Source: Phoronis australis
Taxonomy: Eukaryota > Phoronida > Phoronidae
Length of the DNA stretch: 64,000 bases
Direction: 5' to 3'
Assembly (NCBI GenBank): GCA_002633005.1
Contig: NMRA01000662.1
Coordinates: 133,375-197,374 of the forward strand
Below are positions 11,951 through 26,010 of the stretch, one piece after another. The position numbers were made by a program, and so were the translations under genes. Position 1 is the stretch's first letter. Each line of letters opens with the position of its first letter. Below the pieces are notes generated by a model that searched no databases, was not told where the DNA came from, and saw only the letters and a program-made list of their open reading frames with translations.

Positions 11951-13299
11951 TAGTGTATAATATTTATATTTTTACATGACATTAATTTCATGAAAATAGA
12001 AAACTGTTGATTGAGAAATGGCGGTCAGATTTGGACAACGGAACGACGTGCCTTATTTGAAAACTTTTGTCACAGCCTTTTCACAATTGATATGCCATCC
12101 AGGCTGCTCATTATAAATTCACAAACTGCAACGACCCGTTGAAACCTCTGCGACAATCCTCAGTCAATAAGTATCCGTGTAATACACAGTACTCGAGGTT
12201 TTCGATTTCATCTCACGCGCATTAACCTGATTTCTCCGACTCAGCGCCACAGGAGGTTCTCAAAGTTTTCTCGACCGGGGTGGTGATGGTGGGAGGGGGG
12301 TCAAAGCGACCGGCGAGGGGAGCAGCTCAAATAGACATGGCCCCAGTCTTTCTTATGGCCACTATAGCTAAATTTGCTATAGCTCAATAGCTCGAGCATT
12401 ATCCGACAAACCTGACATTGGCAACGCGTTAAAGTGCAGGGGGAGACGACCTCACGCTGTTTCTTCGAAAAACAAAACAGTCACATATTGCTTTCACTTA
12501 GCAAGAAAATATGTTTTGAATTAGCAATGCAGGCTTTACAACATTTGAGTTTTAAATGCGAAAAACAGGTTAAATGGTTTGAAAGTCGTTCACTTCACAC
12601 AAAATTCAGCACGTACTCAGTAGGCTTTAAATTTTTCCGAAATTGTGGACGCCATTTTCAATTACACATTACAATAATTTTGTCCTCTGAAACCGTTAAA
12701 ACTTGATTAATCTGCATTTCTAAAAAGGCATCGTGAAAGTTTTCTTTTAAAATTTTGTTGACTCAATTCGCAAGATATTCATTAGGAATGCAATCATAAT
12801 CAGAAAGATCACCCTGTTTTAAAAAAGGGAATTTTTGGAAATGATCTACAGCGTATATCTCAGTGGAAACATCTCATTTGTTTCTCAACTATTCAGGATA
12901 CCGAACCTCTAAACACCAAAACCAATATAATATACATGATATAACTTACAGAAAGTTTTGACGTGAGAGGTTATCACGCGTGACTAAAAACAACCTATAT
13001 ATATGTAGTACGTTTATCTAAATGTATGACAAACTCCAAAATTAAAAGAAGTTCTCCAAATTGTTCCAAATACAATAAAGAAGAACACAGTTTTTAAAGA
13101 TTGAAACATTTATGATTACTTTTCAACAAGAGTCCAACGACGACTGAAAAACAAAAAAAAATGTTTGGACACTGCCAGGGACATATTTTTTCTCGTTCGT
13201 CACGGTGTCTGAACGTCTTGCGAGTCGTAACGAAAACAATGCGCAATCAAAAACGTGTTAGCGGGACATTAATCTGACATTACTTGGACTGTCGATCTT

Positions 13300-13361
13300 C
13301 CTGCCTTCCTCCCTACCTGCCCCCCTCCCTGCCTGCCTGCCTCCCTCCCTGCCTGCCTGCC
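13300..13361 (+). repeat. CCTGCC/CTCCCT-rich simple repeat at a gap
   Basis: A pyrimidine-rich run of CCTGCCTGCCTCCCT-type words continues up to the N run at 13362. Confidence 0.85.
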
Positions 13362-13459
13362 NNNNNNNNNNNNNNNNNNNNNNNNNNNNNNNNNNNNNNN
13401 NNNNNNNNNNNNNNNNNNNNNNNNNNNNNNNNNNNNNNNNNNNNNNNNNNNNNNNNNNN
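13362..13459. other. Assembly gap (98 N)
   Basis: An N run lies between two simple repeats, so the true length is unknown. Confidence 0.99.

Positions 13460-13508
<49 letters not shown>
13460..13508 (+). repeat. (TC)n microsatellite
   Basis: About 24 TC dinucleotides directly follow the gap. The Arg-Glu and Leu-Ser repeats predicted in frames across it are not proteins. Confidence 0.95.
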
Positions 13509-13511
<3 letters not shown>

Positions 13512-16500
13512 ACACACTCGATTTTAAGGCTCTATCGTTTCATTCACAAAGGCAGTCATGAGTAAAAAGATTGAAGGATTGAGTTAGCGTTGGGCTTGAA
13601 TTGTTTAAAGTGTTGACACAGGCTTTAATCATTTCTCTGAGATTATTTAATACTCGCGTTGCCTAAACATTCGTCTGTACATGGTCAAGTTGTATTTTCT
13701 TTGTGACAGTCGGAGGAATTTCGCAGTGTTGCTGAGCAAGCAGGTACAACATGTGGTAAGAATTTTCTCCATTTCAACTGTTGCATTTTTCTCCATCAGT
13801 CGTATGCAGCGATTTGATTGGTCGAATTGTCTGAGTGGGTGGAACGGATAAAAATAACTCCGAGTTGAGGGCTCAGGTGATATATATATATAGGGCAAGT
13901 CTCTTGACAAACTTGAATTGAGAAAGAAGTGACTGAAATTACAAGTAATCATAGCGAAGATTGGAGTAAGTCATTTGCCAGCAAGTTTAAACAGACACTA
14001 AACTTGGTGAGTAGTTTATTTTTAATTGTTTAGTTGGATACGTAATTAGAATTTTTGTTACTGGTTACCGAGCTCAGCTCAGGGATTTCCCATCCGTGTC
14101 AGGCGCTATTTTTAGAACTTTAAATTGACTAGAATGACAAGGATTTCCCTTTGCACATTGGTTGCTAATTCGCCAGTTAACGGATTGAAATAATGACGAA
14201 ACAAGGAAACATTTAATTGAACAAACAATTTCCTTGCTTGGAGGAAATGCTTTCAATTGCTCTTTGTGTACAAACAAATTTCTCAGTGTAACATGGCGCA
14301 TGAAGGTCCCCCTATTAAGTGCGCTGTACTGTTTACGTTTCCACACGATTAGAGATTTAGTTGGATGCATAGTGAATAGAATACGTCAAAGACCATGAAT
14401 GAAACAAAATTACAACAATTGGCCATTATTTCATTCCTGTATTGTTAGTACAACCAATTTCAATTTCACTTTCATGGACGTAACGTATTGTTACCAAGAC
14501 GGCATCGGTATAAGGAGAATATTTATTCTCACACGTAAACAACATTCCCATGCTTGTAATCTACATTCACGTAATTAATTCGATGATTTCCTGGAACAAT
14601 GGTGGAATTTGTTTTATAAACATAACCTTGTGTACCCAAATCATTGAGATGTTTGTTTGAGAGGATTATCGTTTGACTTGTGAGCATTGTAAGGCGAGGA
14701 GTCAACGGTAATCGAAATTACTATTGGTCGTCTGGTCCAAACAGATTTATCTGTAAAAAGAAAACAGAGTTATGTTTGTTTGTTTCTGGTAAGGTTTAAA
14801 AACAACAAAATAACTGATGTGACACACAGCGAGATTTCAGATTGGAGACGTTTTATCGAAGAGGTATGCAAAGCAATCAACTAGCATATTTTAGTGTAAC
14901 ACATTTTGGACGGGCAAACAATAAGCGACTAATGTCGACTTCTAGGAATTTACGCTGTAGGCAACCAAGAAGTAACGGAAAAATCTGGTGCTAATTCAGA
15001 CATATGTCACAGGAATGACTTTAAAATTCGGGTGATAACGATTAATATCAGTGATCGTGAAAAATCTGGGTTTAATTTTAGACATGGGTTGCTAAATATA
15101 GTGTGATGCTAGACATTGGCCATTGGTAACCACTCAAGCACCTGTGGACAGAAATATTATAATTAATCCTTTAATTTATCAGCTTTCTTTAACAATAACC
15201 ACCCCAATGTGTAAACAAACATGCAAAAACAGATAATTATATCCAATTAAAACATATATTGTCATGATCAGCTAAGGGAAATCAGAAGCGAAGAGATTTG
15301 TGTTTCACACTATGAAACATAGATCTAAATATGTGGGACAGTGACACTGACAAAAACAGGCGCATAACATTGTAAGAGGGACGTTGGTATTTGACAAGGG
15401 CGTTTGATTGCTTGGGGTTGAGCTAATTATCGCTCGCATTACGATCGAAATGGGATCGGTAGTTTTGAATCCTGGGGTTCAATTCTAATTTTATAAGTAA
15501 CAAGTTTGCACACGTTCGATACACTGTCATCTAGGACTGGTGGGGAAGTCCCGCGAGCGTTACCAACGTGACATATCCGATAATACTGTTGTAAATTCCG
15601 CTGTAGGCAATAGTTCCCATCTAATTCAGACATCAACCTGTTGATAGTAAATGTATCACAAGCGTTTTTCTAGAAAATACGACTCTTGGTGCTTCGGACG
15701 ATGAGAAATGTCACGTCTTTTTCACGCGAAAAACGTTTCATTTATCAGTAAGGACGTAGATTTTGATAAATTTTTACCAATACTCAATATGAGTTGGTGT
15801 TTCTGCAATTTAAATGTTGATATTTGTCATTGTATCTTAATACCGGCAATTAATATAGGTGTCAAGGGATCATTTATGGCGATAATCCGACATATATGTA
15901 TTTATCCTCCCAATAGATTATGTGAAGAACGCTTAAGAGTGCCTTATCACTGATATTGGTGTTAGCTGTTCATTAAACATGACTGTGATCCACTTGACAA
16001 ATGTAAAATAGGAATCGCCGCCCGCAATTGGTGATATATAATTTGATTAGCAATGTTTTTTATTTCTGAGGTCTAGTCAGCTCACGGGATATTTTAAATG
16101 CCATAAAGACTGACACGAAACTTTTCAAGGTAAGGCATATTTCGGTAGTTTGTAAAATCATATGACTGTCACGTGGTATTACGGCGATATTCTATTGAGA
16201 GAAATCGAGATAATCTTAGGCTGGCTGCAAAACATTTGAAACTGTTCTAAACGCTTGTCCAAATATTGAGCCTTCCACCTCCTTATACAAACGAGCCGCC
16301 GCCGTGGGTTAAAAATAAACAGTGTCTGAATTAAATTTTTAGAATTTAAGCATGCCAATTTCACAACTGGCTCTTTGTGTACAATAATAAAAACCATTTA
16401 AGGTATGTCTAGTGTTGTGAATCATTAACAAAATAAAATATTTGCCATTTAAAATGTAATCCATTTAAACTGTTTATTTTAGGCACAATTTAACAACGGC

Positions 16501-19500
16501 GACACGTATAGCCATATTTACATTTCCATACCTGTTCTTAAATGTTTGAGAACAGATTTGCTTGTCATCTGATTACGTTTTTGTTTATTTATTCCGCCCT
16601 TGACACTGAGGCGACAATCCCCGATAGTGGTCACGCGTTTTTAGGGATCGTGTCACGTATTCGTGTGAACAACTTCCTGAACAAGCATCCAATGAACAGA
16701 CCGATGAAACGTTCGTACAGTAAACGGTCCACTCTGCGACACTATACAGTTTCTTAGCTCTGAAAAAGACTCTTGAAACCAGACACGCACACTGATACTC
16801 GTGTCGGTGATTAAAAACGCATGCAATCATAAACCACCGACGCTTAAGGTAAAATATGTCGTCAGAAAACCCTTCAATTAACTTTTGCATTGTATACACT
16901 AGGCGCACTTTACATAACCTAGAGAGGTAGACTTCTCCAGGGTAGTTAGAGCTAGGTAGATATTCTACATTATTGACGTCATGAAAATATGATAAATTTG
17001 TCTGGAAAATGTTAAGACCCACAAAAATTCATTAGCGTTTATCTGCGACTGGCCACGCGTTTTCGAGTCCCGTGATAGGGTCAGAGATGATTGGCAAATA
17101 TTTTACTTCTGTAGCAAAGGTAAAGTCCAAGGTCAAAGAACAGATGAAAAAGAGGCTTTCGGGGAAAATGGCTTAAGGTTCTCATCAAAAGTCCTTATAC
17201 ACTTCTATAGACTTGAATTGGAACAATCACCCTCAGAGAATTGTTGTATTATTTCGGCAGAGTCATGTTTTAGAAATGTTAATCAAATTTTATTGGTTTT
17301 GCTACAAATTCCATGCAAACCTAGTATGCGTAAAAACAAAATTATTCTAGCTATGATTCAATTAGGATCAGGCTGTAGCTCTGTTTGTCGTATCGTTGAA
17401 GTGACGGGCAGTCGACACCAGTTATCTTCGTGGTTACAGCGTAGTTCTATATCATTCGTGGTCGTTTTTAAAGCAGTTTTTGTTTATAAATCAGTTGCAT
17501 AGGAGTTAAAGCAAAATGCTCTCAAACCCTGGAAAACCTAACCTTGTTCACAGGTCAGTTTTTGATAGCTCAATTCGAATGCGGGGCGAATGACCTAAAA
17601 ATTCCAAAGTTTTTCTTAAGCAACCATCCGAACATAATCTGGAATCTTTTGAATGATGTCCAGGGAGTCGTCCGTCACTGACATTTATTGACATTTCCCC
17701 TTATCTTTTTATATACTTATTTTCACGTCGACTAAGTGGCCAACTTGAGACGTCGAGTAGTTTCAACTACTAATATATTCCATTGGCACTACATGGGGAG
17801 TCTCTACAAACCTGTTACGGGTTCAGTCGTTGTGGAACTTCAAGTCAAAACAGCTCTTCAGAAATCGCCGGTTATCTTGTAATGATAACTGTTTATAGTG
17901 ATAGTAAACTGACACTCCATGAATTCATTTTGTTTTCTTAATAGATTGCAAATAGGTTCGAGCTGCGCGCGTATATCCCTTGTATGTACACGGTAAATAC
18001 ATGTGTAAGATTATCGCTTCACTTTCACGCGTCATTCATATCAATTTCACGCCAAAAGGCCATTACAGCTGAGCGAATAAGGAATTTTTACAGACCATCA
18101 ACTGGGAGAAGTCCATGAGTTTGAGATACTCAAAAAACTGATAAAAGAGAGAGAATTGCAGAGTATTGGCATGGTTGTTAACAGACAAGACAACCAATCA
18201 AAGTCCTTGGAGAAATCAGCGCTAATCAACCGTCTGCGCAGTCTAGCTCATGTCGAACGTTTCCGATGCTAAAAAAATTTCTTGTTGTGAGGTCTGCCAT
18301 CTCAAACAATTGAAAATCAAATATTTTGTTTCAAAAACCATTTGATTGTCTTTTAATCGGCCTAAGCATGTTTGGCATACCTCCCAATGTCTAAGAGTCT
18401 GAGTAAATCTCGTATCGTATAACAGATTCAATTGATAACTTAACAAAACTATGTTTGTTGGCTTGTAGACGGCCATCCACAAATTTACTTTGTTGGAGTT
18501 TTTCCTTTTATCAGCAGCGTGTTCTGAAAATTAGCCAGATTAAATTCGACTGAATTGATGAAGTTTTCTGGATTTATTTATCCTTACAATGTCTACGACA
18601 AAGGCAAATACTCCTCGAAGCAGTTTTCTTAGGTACTCACGGTAATACGGCAGATCAGATAAGATCGGTGAGACATACCGTGTTGACGTGAATACTTTAT
18701 TTGTCGAAGTAGTGTTAGTAATCTCAAATTTGAGTCATTTGTTATTATTTTCAACTTGAGGGCTGTTTTTGACTTTTTATAGAAATTTGCTTTTATAAAT
18801 GCATTCACATAAACAAACACCAAAACAAAACAGCGGAAATCTACGGATAGCGAATCGGTGTTGTAACCATTACTAAGCTGACTTTGATAGACAATCTAAA
18901 CACCACCTGACCGAAAGGTAGTGAAGACAATCTGTAACTCGGTTACATACCAAATCAGAAACAAAGTCATTTTATCTCTGCATTTCAGGAATTTTGTTAT
19001 CATAGATAAGATTGGTTATTGACAATTTTTACTGAATGCCTAATTTGCGACCACATCCGCGACCATACGTTATCGTGATTCGCGGCAACAACAGTTCAAA
19101 CTTTCAATCACTTGCCAAATTTCGTAAACGGCTCCCGACATGGTTAAAAATACTTGTACACCTGGAAAAAGCAAGAGAGGAAGTGTAAGTTATTCTTATA
19201 ATTACGCATGCGTCATAGGCGTTGTATACCTTTTTATGCAACATGGAAGACTGTAAGCGCAGTTATTTCTATATCATTTCCTTTAATTAATTCGCTCACA
19301 ACTTTCTGTTGCTTCAGCAACTCACAACGTGTTCGGGATGCGAAACTTGTTTTCACTCATGCGTTAAATAAACCTTCAAGTGTTGCCAAAACCAATACAA
19401 ACACCTGTGTATATATCGTATCTTTTTAATAAATCTCAGCATTTCATCAGCGCAAGCAGTCGAGCAGTTATCGTGAGAGTCTAAACGCTCACCAGGGTTG

Positions 19501-22500
19501 AAAACCACAAAAGCCGTGCCATTGTAATACGGATTTAAACCCCAACGCGCAAATCACGCGCTGTTTTCTGTTTCTAATTTGCTACACACATTGAGCAAAT
19601 TATATTTAAAAAAGATCGCTTTCAATGTTATGAATGCAAGTATGGAGCATTGTGTCACACATTGCTTGTATTGTGTCTACCCACCCACAATCACTTATGT
19701 TATGTGTTAATCAGTCTTCATAGTTTGTTTAGAGAATACAATTGCAATATAAGGTTTGCTTATAGCAAACTAAGAGAAATAAGTGGCGGCACCTTTGATT
19801 TTTTTTCTGATACGAACAACGTCTTTAAAAGGACAATAAACCCTCGCCCTCAGTCAAAAATCTATTTTTTATTTAAGCCATTTAATGTTGTAAAATTGTC
19901 CGTAACCACGTGGTTCAGATCAGGCACATCAAGTTTACTGGTCACGGCGGGTTAGGTAAACTACGGCCATCATAAGAATTCCCGAAGTTTGATTGCAAGA
20001 AACTTCAATTCAAAAAGGGTAAGAAAACGGAGAGGTTGTTTTGAAGGTGTAAGAACGTCAACGAATAAAGGTGTATCTAGAATAAAGGTGTATCTGACAC
20101 CAGAGCAGAGCGACTTCAACAAATCAGAAAAGCAAAGAATACACGTGTCTCGTGTCGCAGTGATTGGAAAGTTCACAGTGAGAGCCTGACTTTGTAATCA
20201 AAACAACAATAATGATATGATGATAACACAAACACTTTGTATTTCCTGTGTAATTCTAACTATATGCAAAGTGGGCTTATATCTACAAAACACTGTCACA
20301 TGGTCATTCTACCATGAACAAGGCCTGAGTCAAAGTGTTTTCAACGAACACTTAACACTAAGCCACACCAAGTGTCGTATAGAGTCATGTCGACCGCTTT
20401 ACGCTGTGTAAGGTGTTGAACATTTAGAACCCTGCCTTGTAATTATTCATCATAAAGTTACACAAGTACAAACTATTTCAAATATTTTTCCTTTCTCACC
20501 TGAATCCGGTGACGGGATCAAACGAGCTTGTAGTAATATTTCTAGGTAGGTGATTATGTCACTTTCTACACAGGCGAATGAATCACTTCCAAGTGTGGAA
20601 AACAGACGCGGATAAACAGGCCTTCCTTGGCTAATAAGTTATTTATTAATCAACAATGCAACTAGCTGGAGATATTCAGCCGTTGATTTTGAGCCGCTTA
20701 GCTGAATGGTCGACCATTCAGGCGTGGCCATGTGTCTCCGACACTTTTCTTCTGAGGCCAGACACGCTACCACAACTCAAGCTGTGAGCGGAGAGATTAT
20801 CCCCAGTTAAATGAATCGTTTGGGAGCAGTTTATTGTCTGCGCGGTCGTTAATCGGCTAAAACGCGAGACGCATTCTACCACTAACGAAATTGGGCTGCT
20901 TGCTGAGACGGCGGCGAGACAATAGCTTACCAAAACGTAAACGTGTGTCCAAAGAAATGGGACGTATTATGGGAGATCTTTCCTATTGATTAATTTAGGG
21001 AAGCTGTGAGCTGCTCAGTCTAATCATCAGATCAAACCCGCCGCAGTTTAACGATATAGTGAATACCACTATCGGCCCAATTACGCTATTAGTAGCTAGC
21101 CGGAATTCCCCTGTTATTGTTGCGCATTGTTAAAGAACGACCGTTTGTCACATTCTGCTAGGGAGATGGTTTACTTTTTCCTAACATGTGTATTGAAAAC
21201 CCTCACAAATGGACAGCAATCAAGCAATTCAATGAAACGGATATAGCATACAGGGCGCAACGGAACAGGTTGTTTGAAGAATAGTTTTGCTGTGCTGCAC
21301 ATTCTTCTCGCGGCGGGGTATCGATAAAAGAATGAAAAACATGTCAGACCCTGTCGATTATCCCACAAAACTCGTGAAGAGACCCAATTCAACCAATTCC
21401 ATCTAACAGCGTATCAATAAGTCCCCCGCTGCTCCATTGTTGTCCCATAGGACGAGTTAACGGGGATTGGGCTTCTTGTTTGAGATCGCCCACTAGAAAT
21501 TGGGCAATTAGTCAGTGATAGGACTCAGCGCAGCAGGACCCAAAGGTGACGGGATTTAAGCGAGCGCGCAGGTGTTAGAGTTTCATTCTTCCAAAAGAAA
21601 GCCAGATCCCGAGGGTCTACAAGGCAGGGACAGGTAAATTAAATGAGTGACAGATTGGGCTGAAATGGCATGTTGTTATGATTTGATGTAACAGAAATAG
21701 TCTTGTTTAACTTTTACACATGTCGCGTGCTAAAGAATGGTCTGAGCTTGAAGCAAGTCAAGAAAATTGTGAGCACCGTTCAACACCGTTTGTTCACATT
21801 TCATGGTGAAGTTTATTAAACATTTTGGTTAGAATCAAGCAATGTTTTCTTGCATAACATATTATTTATGGTTCATATGTGATCGCAGATGTGCATACAA
21901 AAGATGTTTATGAGTGAAACATAATCTTAATGAGATATGCCAAACATTGATCAAGTCGAAATGCCAAACGGCGTGTTTTTCTCATCGAGGACCGGTGACA
22001 AGCGCTGCCCGAAGGTAACTCGACGTTATCGCGTTGTTCGCCGTTTTATTGTATTCGTTTTATATACAAAGTGCTAGCTCGGCTTTTTGCTACCCTCGAT
22101 AGCGACAAAATTTTTCTTAGTTTAATATGTACTGACAAAAAGAAATACAAAAGCACATTGGAAAATGAAAGAAATTTATCAGCTTACCCGTTGTAAATTA
22201 AATTGAATATTGCGTGGACAACTATACTACGTTATTTTTCGCATTTCAAATTTCTTTCGCATTTGAAAATACGCGGCGCTAATTCGATGTAAATTTTGGA
22301 GGGGACAAAATTATACTTCTTGTATTTTTGTACAGATATAGCACAGCATTCTTCGAATTTCCTCATTGTAAAAATCATGCGCTATCACGTGAAACGTGCT
22401 AATTATGAGACGAGGGAAGCTTAACATTGATAAAATACGATCGAACGATGCGAGTTCCATGGTGGAAGGCATTACCAGTCATGTGATGTTTCTATCGATG

Positions 22501-25500
22501 TTAATTCGTATTTGATTCACTCTCATATGATCATCTGAACATCCTTTCCGTTCTTTCACGTGTCGCTGTAATTCGCTTTGGATTAAACACGGGGCCCTCA
22601 AAGTTCCCGCCCCGTTATCGACTACATCCGGTGACGTGTTGTTCACAAGGCACGTGGTCTCATCATGGCTCCCATTAATTTCTGACATTTTTCCTATTTT
22701 GAAACCCAAATTATTTTTTCACCTTTTTCTCTAAAAGTCGCACTGGAAACTCTGAAATTCGTTGAAGTTTTGACTTCTATTTCACGATTTTTCTATATTT
22801 ACCCTTCTTCACATAACACCATTTTGTTAAGGTTTTATCGTTAGTAGTAGAGGAATTTGGGAATTAATTTTATCAATGAACAACCCCCATATGAGAGCAT
22901 ACGATATGAATGAACAACCCCCATATGAGAGCATGCGATATGAATGAATGACTAATATATAATACTCATAAATATTTTAATAGTCTTATTACGTGATCAA
23001 AACGATTACGACTTCATTCACATAGCAGATTTAACTTCCCCTGTATGACCATTCCGCCGTTTTATTATGATGTTTAATTAGCTAGAACGTAAAGGTTCGC
23101 TTTTCAATGGACAACGAAAATCAACCACTTAAATAGCAAAAGAATTTCACATGAAAACTCAATCAGTGATTAATCGGGTGTCACCATAATTCAATGCGTA
23201 ACAAAAATTCGTGAAGTGTGCCTAAGCGCGCTTGTCGAAAAGAAATAAAAATATTTATCCGTCTCAAATTTCTTTCGCGTTTGTTAGTACAGCAGGCTAA
23301 TTCGATTTAAATATTATGCAACTGATTAAGTGTGTGCTGAAAGGTGTACGAATCAAAGTTTAACAACCGGTGAACACTTCGTCCCGTCTGTCTTTCTTAC
23401 AATACAAATTCGATTCAATGAAGAGTTCCCGGCTGTGCATACCGGTTTGACATTCCAAGCCATTCTAATTGTTTACGACTAAAATCAATTACGTTATTTA
23501 TTCCGATAAGAGACGGAATTCGCTGTACTGTTAAGAAAATTGATGACGAGCATTTTGCGGAAATTCGTAACGAGGGGCTAGCTTTCGTCGTTGACTTGGT
23601 CAATGGAGTGCCAACTCAAATAAAAAAAAACGATATTTGAATACTTACTCAGACAACTGAGAAATGGGCTCAACAATAAACGTCTACTACGTAAACATGA
23701 TTGCTTTTAAATTGCTAAATTAATCTAAATATTTTTAGTTAGGATAAAATCATAATCGCAACTTGAACGGTCCGACTGAGGTACTATTTTGTAAATCAAG
23801 CGCTTGTATTGGACTTAACATTCCAAGGGGTTGACATTCAACTTCACGGGGATTAGTATGTTGAAGACCCCCTACACTTGGCTTACCTTGTCAGTGGACT
23901 GTGTGGGTGAAAATTTAGTGGATACCGACCTTCTTATTCATTTAAAATTGTGAAAAAGACAAGTTCCGATTTCTTAGCAAAACATTTTACTCATTAAAGC
24001 CTAATTTTGATATGTTATATTAACCATGACACTCTTAACTCGAACAATACAAGATTTTAGCTTCTAGCGATAAATAATTTTCAATCTGCTTACATGCTTT
24101 TTTCGTCTCTCAACCATTTTTCGTATTTGCGCGATTCAAGGATTGCCCCCGCAGTTTTGCAATGTTACCCTATTGCTCGGTTAAGATGGAGAGTTTGATA
24201 GTTTAGTACGACTATAAAAGATCTAAGTTGCTTTTTATTTACACATATGACGGTACCCAACTGTTCCTGTCCCGGCCGGCTACTCCGAAGTCGGCAACTA
24301 TGACGGCGAGTCTAGCGGATACGTTTTTTTCACATAGGCGTTGCTGGCAATTGTTGACGAATGAACAATACTTCGCATGAATGCAACACTATGTTGTTAA
24401 TTGTCGTTTCCAAAGAATATTTAACGCTAATGAGACCGATATAAAACTAGGCTAGAGGGATCTTTCTTCTTAATGAGAGTCTGGTTTTATCGTTTGGTTC
24501 TATCTAATGCCGTTCTACGTGCTCACGGTATTCTCCCCTCATTGAAGCTGATTGCTCAAATTTTGAATGTTCTACAATATGTATTTTTCCCAAACAGATC
24601 CTAATGCAGTTCTTATGTTAAAACTACTGTTGACTAACAATCATTGACAAAATTTTTGCGATGTACCAACCAGTGTCCTGTTGCTAGGCAAAGTTGAGAT
24701 ATGCAAGGAGTGTTTCCTTTTTCTCAAGTCATCACACAGTAAATCCAAAATGATATCTCCCAATGTTTATTCCTGTGGTCTTCATCTGGTTAAGTCATTC
24801 ACTCATTAAGTGGCATAAAACCCCACACGCCTTTGAACCTGCCGAAACTGACAAAACTAGGCATCTAATAGTGAAGTGCGCGAATTCTCATGCGCGCCTG
24901 GACTCTTCCGTGTTGGAGGCGGTAAATGCTGTTCCCTCGATCCATCTTTATGATTTATGACAACATGTGGGATTCGTGTGCGCGTTTAAAAAATATTAAG
25001 CAGAGCTCTTACAGTCCGTGTATTATATGTGGAGTAGATTGTAGACGTAATGTCTGCGACCGAGTGAATCTTCTTTTTAAGTTTACTTCCTTGCATTCCT
25101 GTTTTGCAGTCGCATATTAGTTATCCGACGCTAGGCGTTTGTCTGCTAAATATTGTCGCGCCAACGTATTTTTACATCTGAAGCGAGCCTAGAACAACCT
25201 TTCCAACTACATTCCAAAAATATGAGAATTTAGCAAAAGCGCTTCAGTCTATAACATTTCAATTGACCTGTCGTTCATTCATGCGATCGTTAGGGGGCCT
25301 ATAATCTATTTAACAGAAACGTACAGAGATCTTAATATCGTCTAAATTGATACATTTAGAAGACACATATTTTGATCTAAAATCCAGTGTTTCCGAATGG
25401 TTTGTAGATGTATTACGATATTCACACAGTTGTTGAAATACTTTCAACCGTCGCCTGACACTACACATCGTGTGTCATTCACCATGCCATGATAGAGTCG

Positions 25501-25780
25501 ACGCGTTGGACACATAATGATTTCGGATATAATAAATCTTAGTTTGTTTGCTTTCAATTTATCGTAAACAGCAATATAAACGTCAAAACATCACGAAAAC
25601 AGATGTACAAGAGAATACCAAAAAGTTGTCCCGTGATTGTTTCAGTCAAGAGATCCAGTATTTGACACAACATTGTTCCCGCGCAACCTGCGTTTTGTAT
25701 AGCCGAGGTGTCGGCTAGACACCCAATATTAGCAACAGTTGCGATCATCGCTACTGTTTAGCTTTTGCTGTTCTCTACTA
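13509..25780. other. Gene-free interval upstream of the P450 gene
   Basis: No recognisable exon or RNA gene was found. The longest open frame (minus strand, 16585-17022, 145 codons) has no domain I know and no splice context. Sequence is AT-rich, with moderately GC-rich islands near 20640-20930 and 21000-21560 that could be conserved regulatory elements. Only comparison with related genomes could show this. Confidence 0.4.
22876..22943 (+). repeat. 34-bp tandem duplication
   Basis: Two adjacent copies beginning ATGAACAACCCCCATATGAG differ at one base (GCATACG versus GCATGCG). Confidence 0.95.
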
Positions 25781-25784
25781 CCGA

Positions 25785-25792
25785 TGACGTCA
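25785..25792. promoter_or_regulatory. CRE palindrome TGACGTCA upstream of the P450 TATA box
   Basis: This is a perfect cAMP-response element within CCGATGACGTCATCACC. It lies 14 bp before the TATA box, a promoter-proximal spacing typical for bZIP (CREB/ATF) factors. Function is inferred. Confidence 0.5.
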
Positions 25793-25805
25793 TCACCATC
25801 AGGTT

Positions 25806-25813
25806 TATATAAG
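25806..25813 (+). promoter_or_regulatory. TATA box of the P450 gene
   Basis: TATATAAG lies 205 bp before the start codon at 26011. Transcription would start near 25836-25840, where TCATTCAC fits an initiator. That gives a 5' UTR of about 170 bases. Confidence 0.55.
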
Positions 25814-26010
25814 CCGACGTCCACCACTGACAAATCATTCACACTCACAAACGGCTGCGGGTCCAGCAGTTTGCGACCAGCTTCAAACGAACTGATAGTC
25901 TATGCGTTACAATAGCAGACGACACGGTTAATTGACAGCTTGATTTTTTATCCACAGAGTTGACAGATTCGGACTGAGCCTAAGCACGACAACTGCGATT
26001 AGAAGATAAA

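Larger units (their letters stand above)
5026..13260. other. Gene-free AT-rich interval
   Basis: No exon with splice context or recognisable protein was found on either strand. Besides the dinucleotide repeat at 6355 and the small foldback at 11879, it holds long AT-rich stretches with many TAAT/ATTA words, for example 10610-10960. These would fit distal regulatory DNA but prove nothing by themselves. Confidence 0.4.

Noticed and set aside
13258-13565. Arg-Glu and Leu-Ser repeat proteins
   Set aside because: Translation of microsatellites across an N gap.
13875-13970. Promoter with TATATATATATA and a possible donor GTAAGT at 13965
   Set aside because: Simple AT repeat; no open exon or initiator follows.
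16585-17022. 145-codon minus-strand frame, the longest outside repeats and the P450
   Set aside because: No known domain, no codon signal I can see and no splice or promoter context. A frame of this length can occur by chance in 64 kb.
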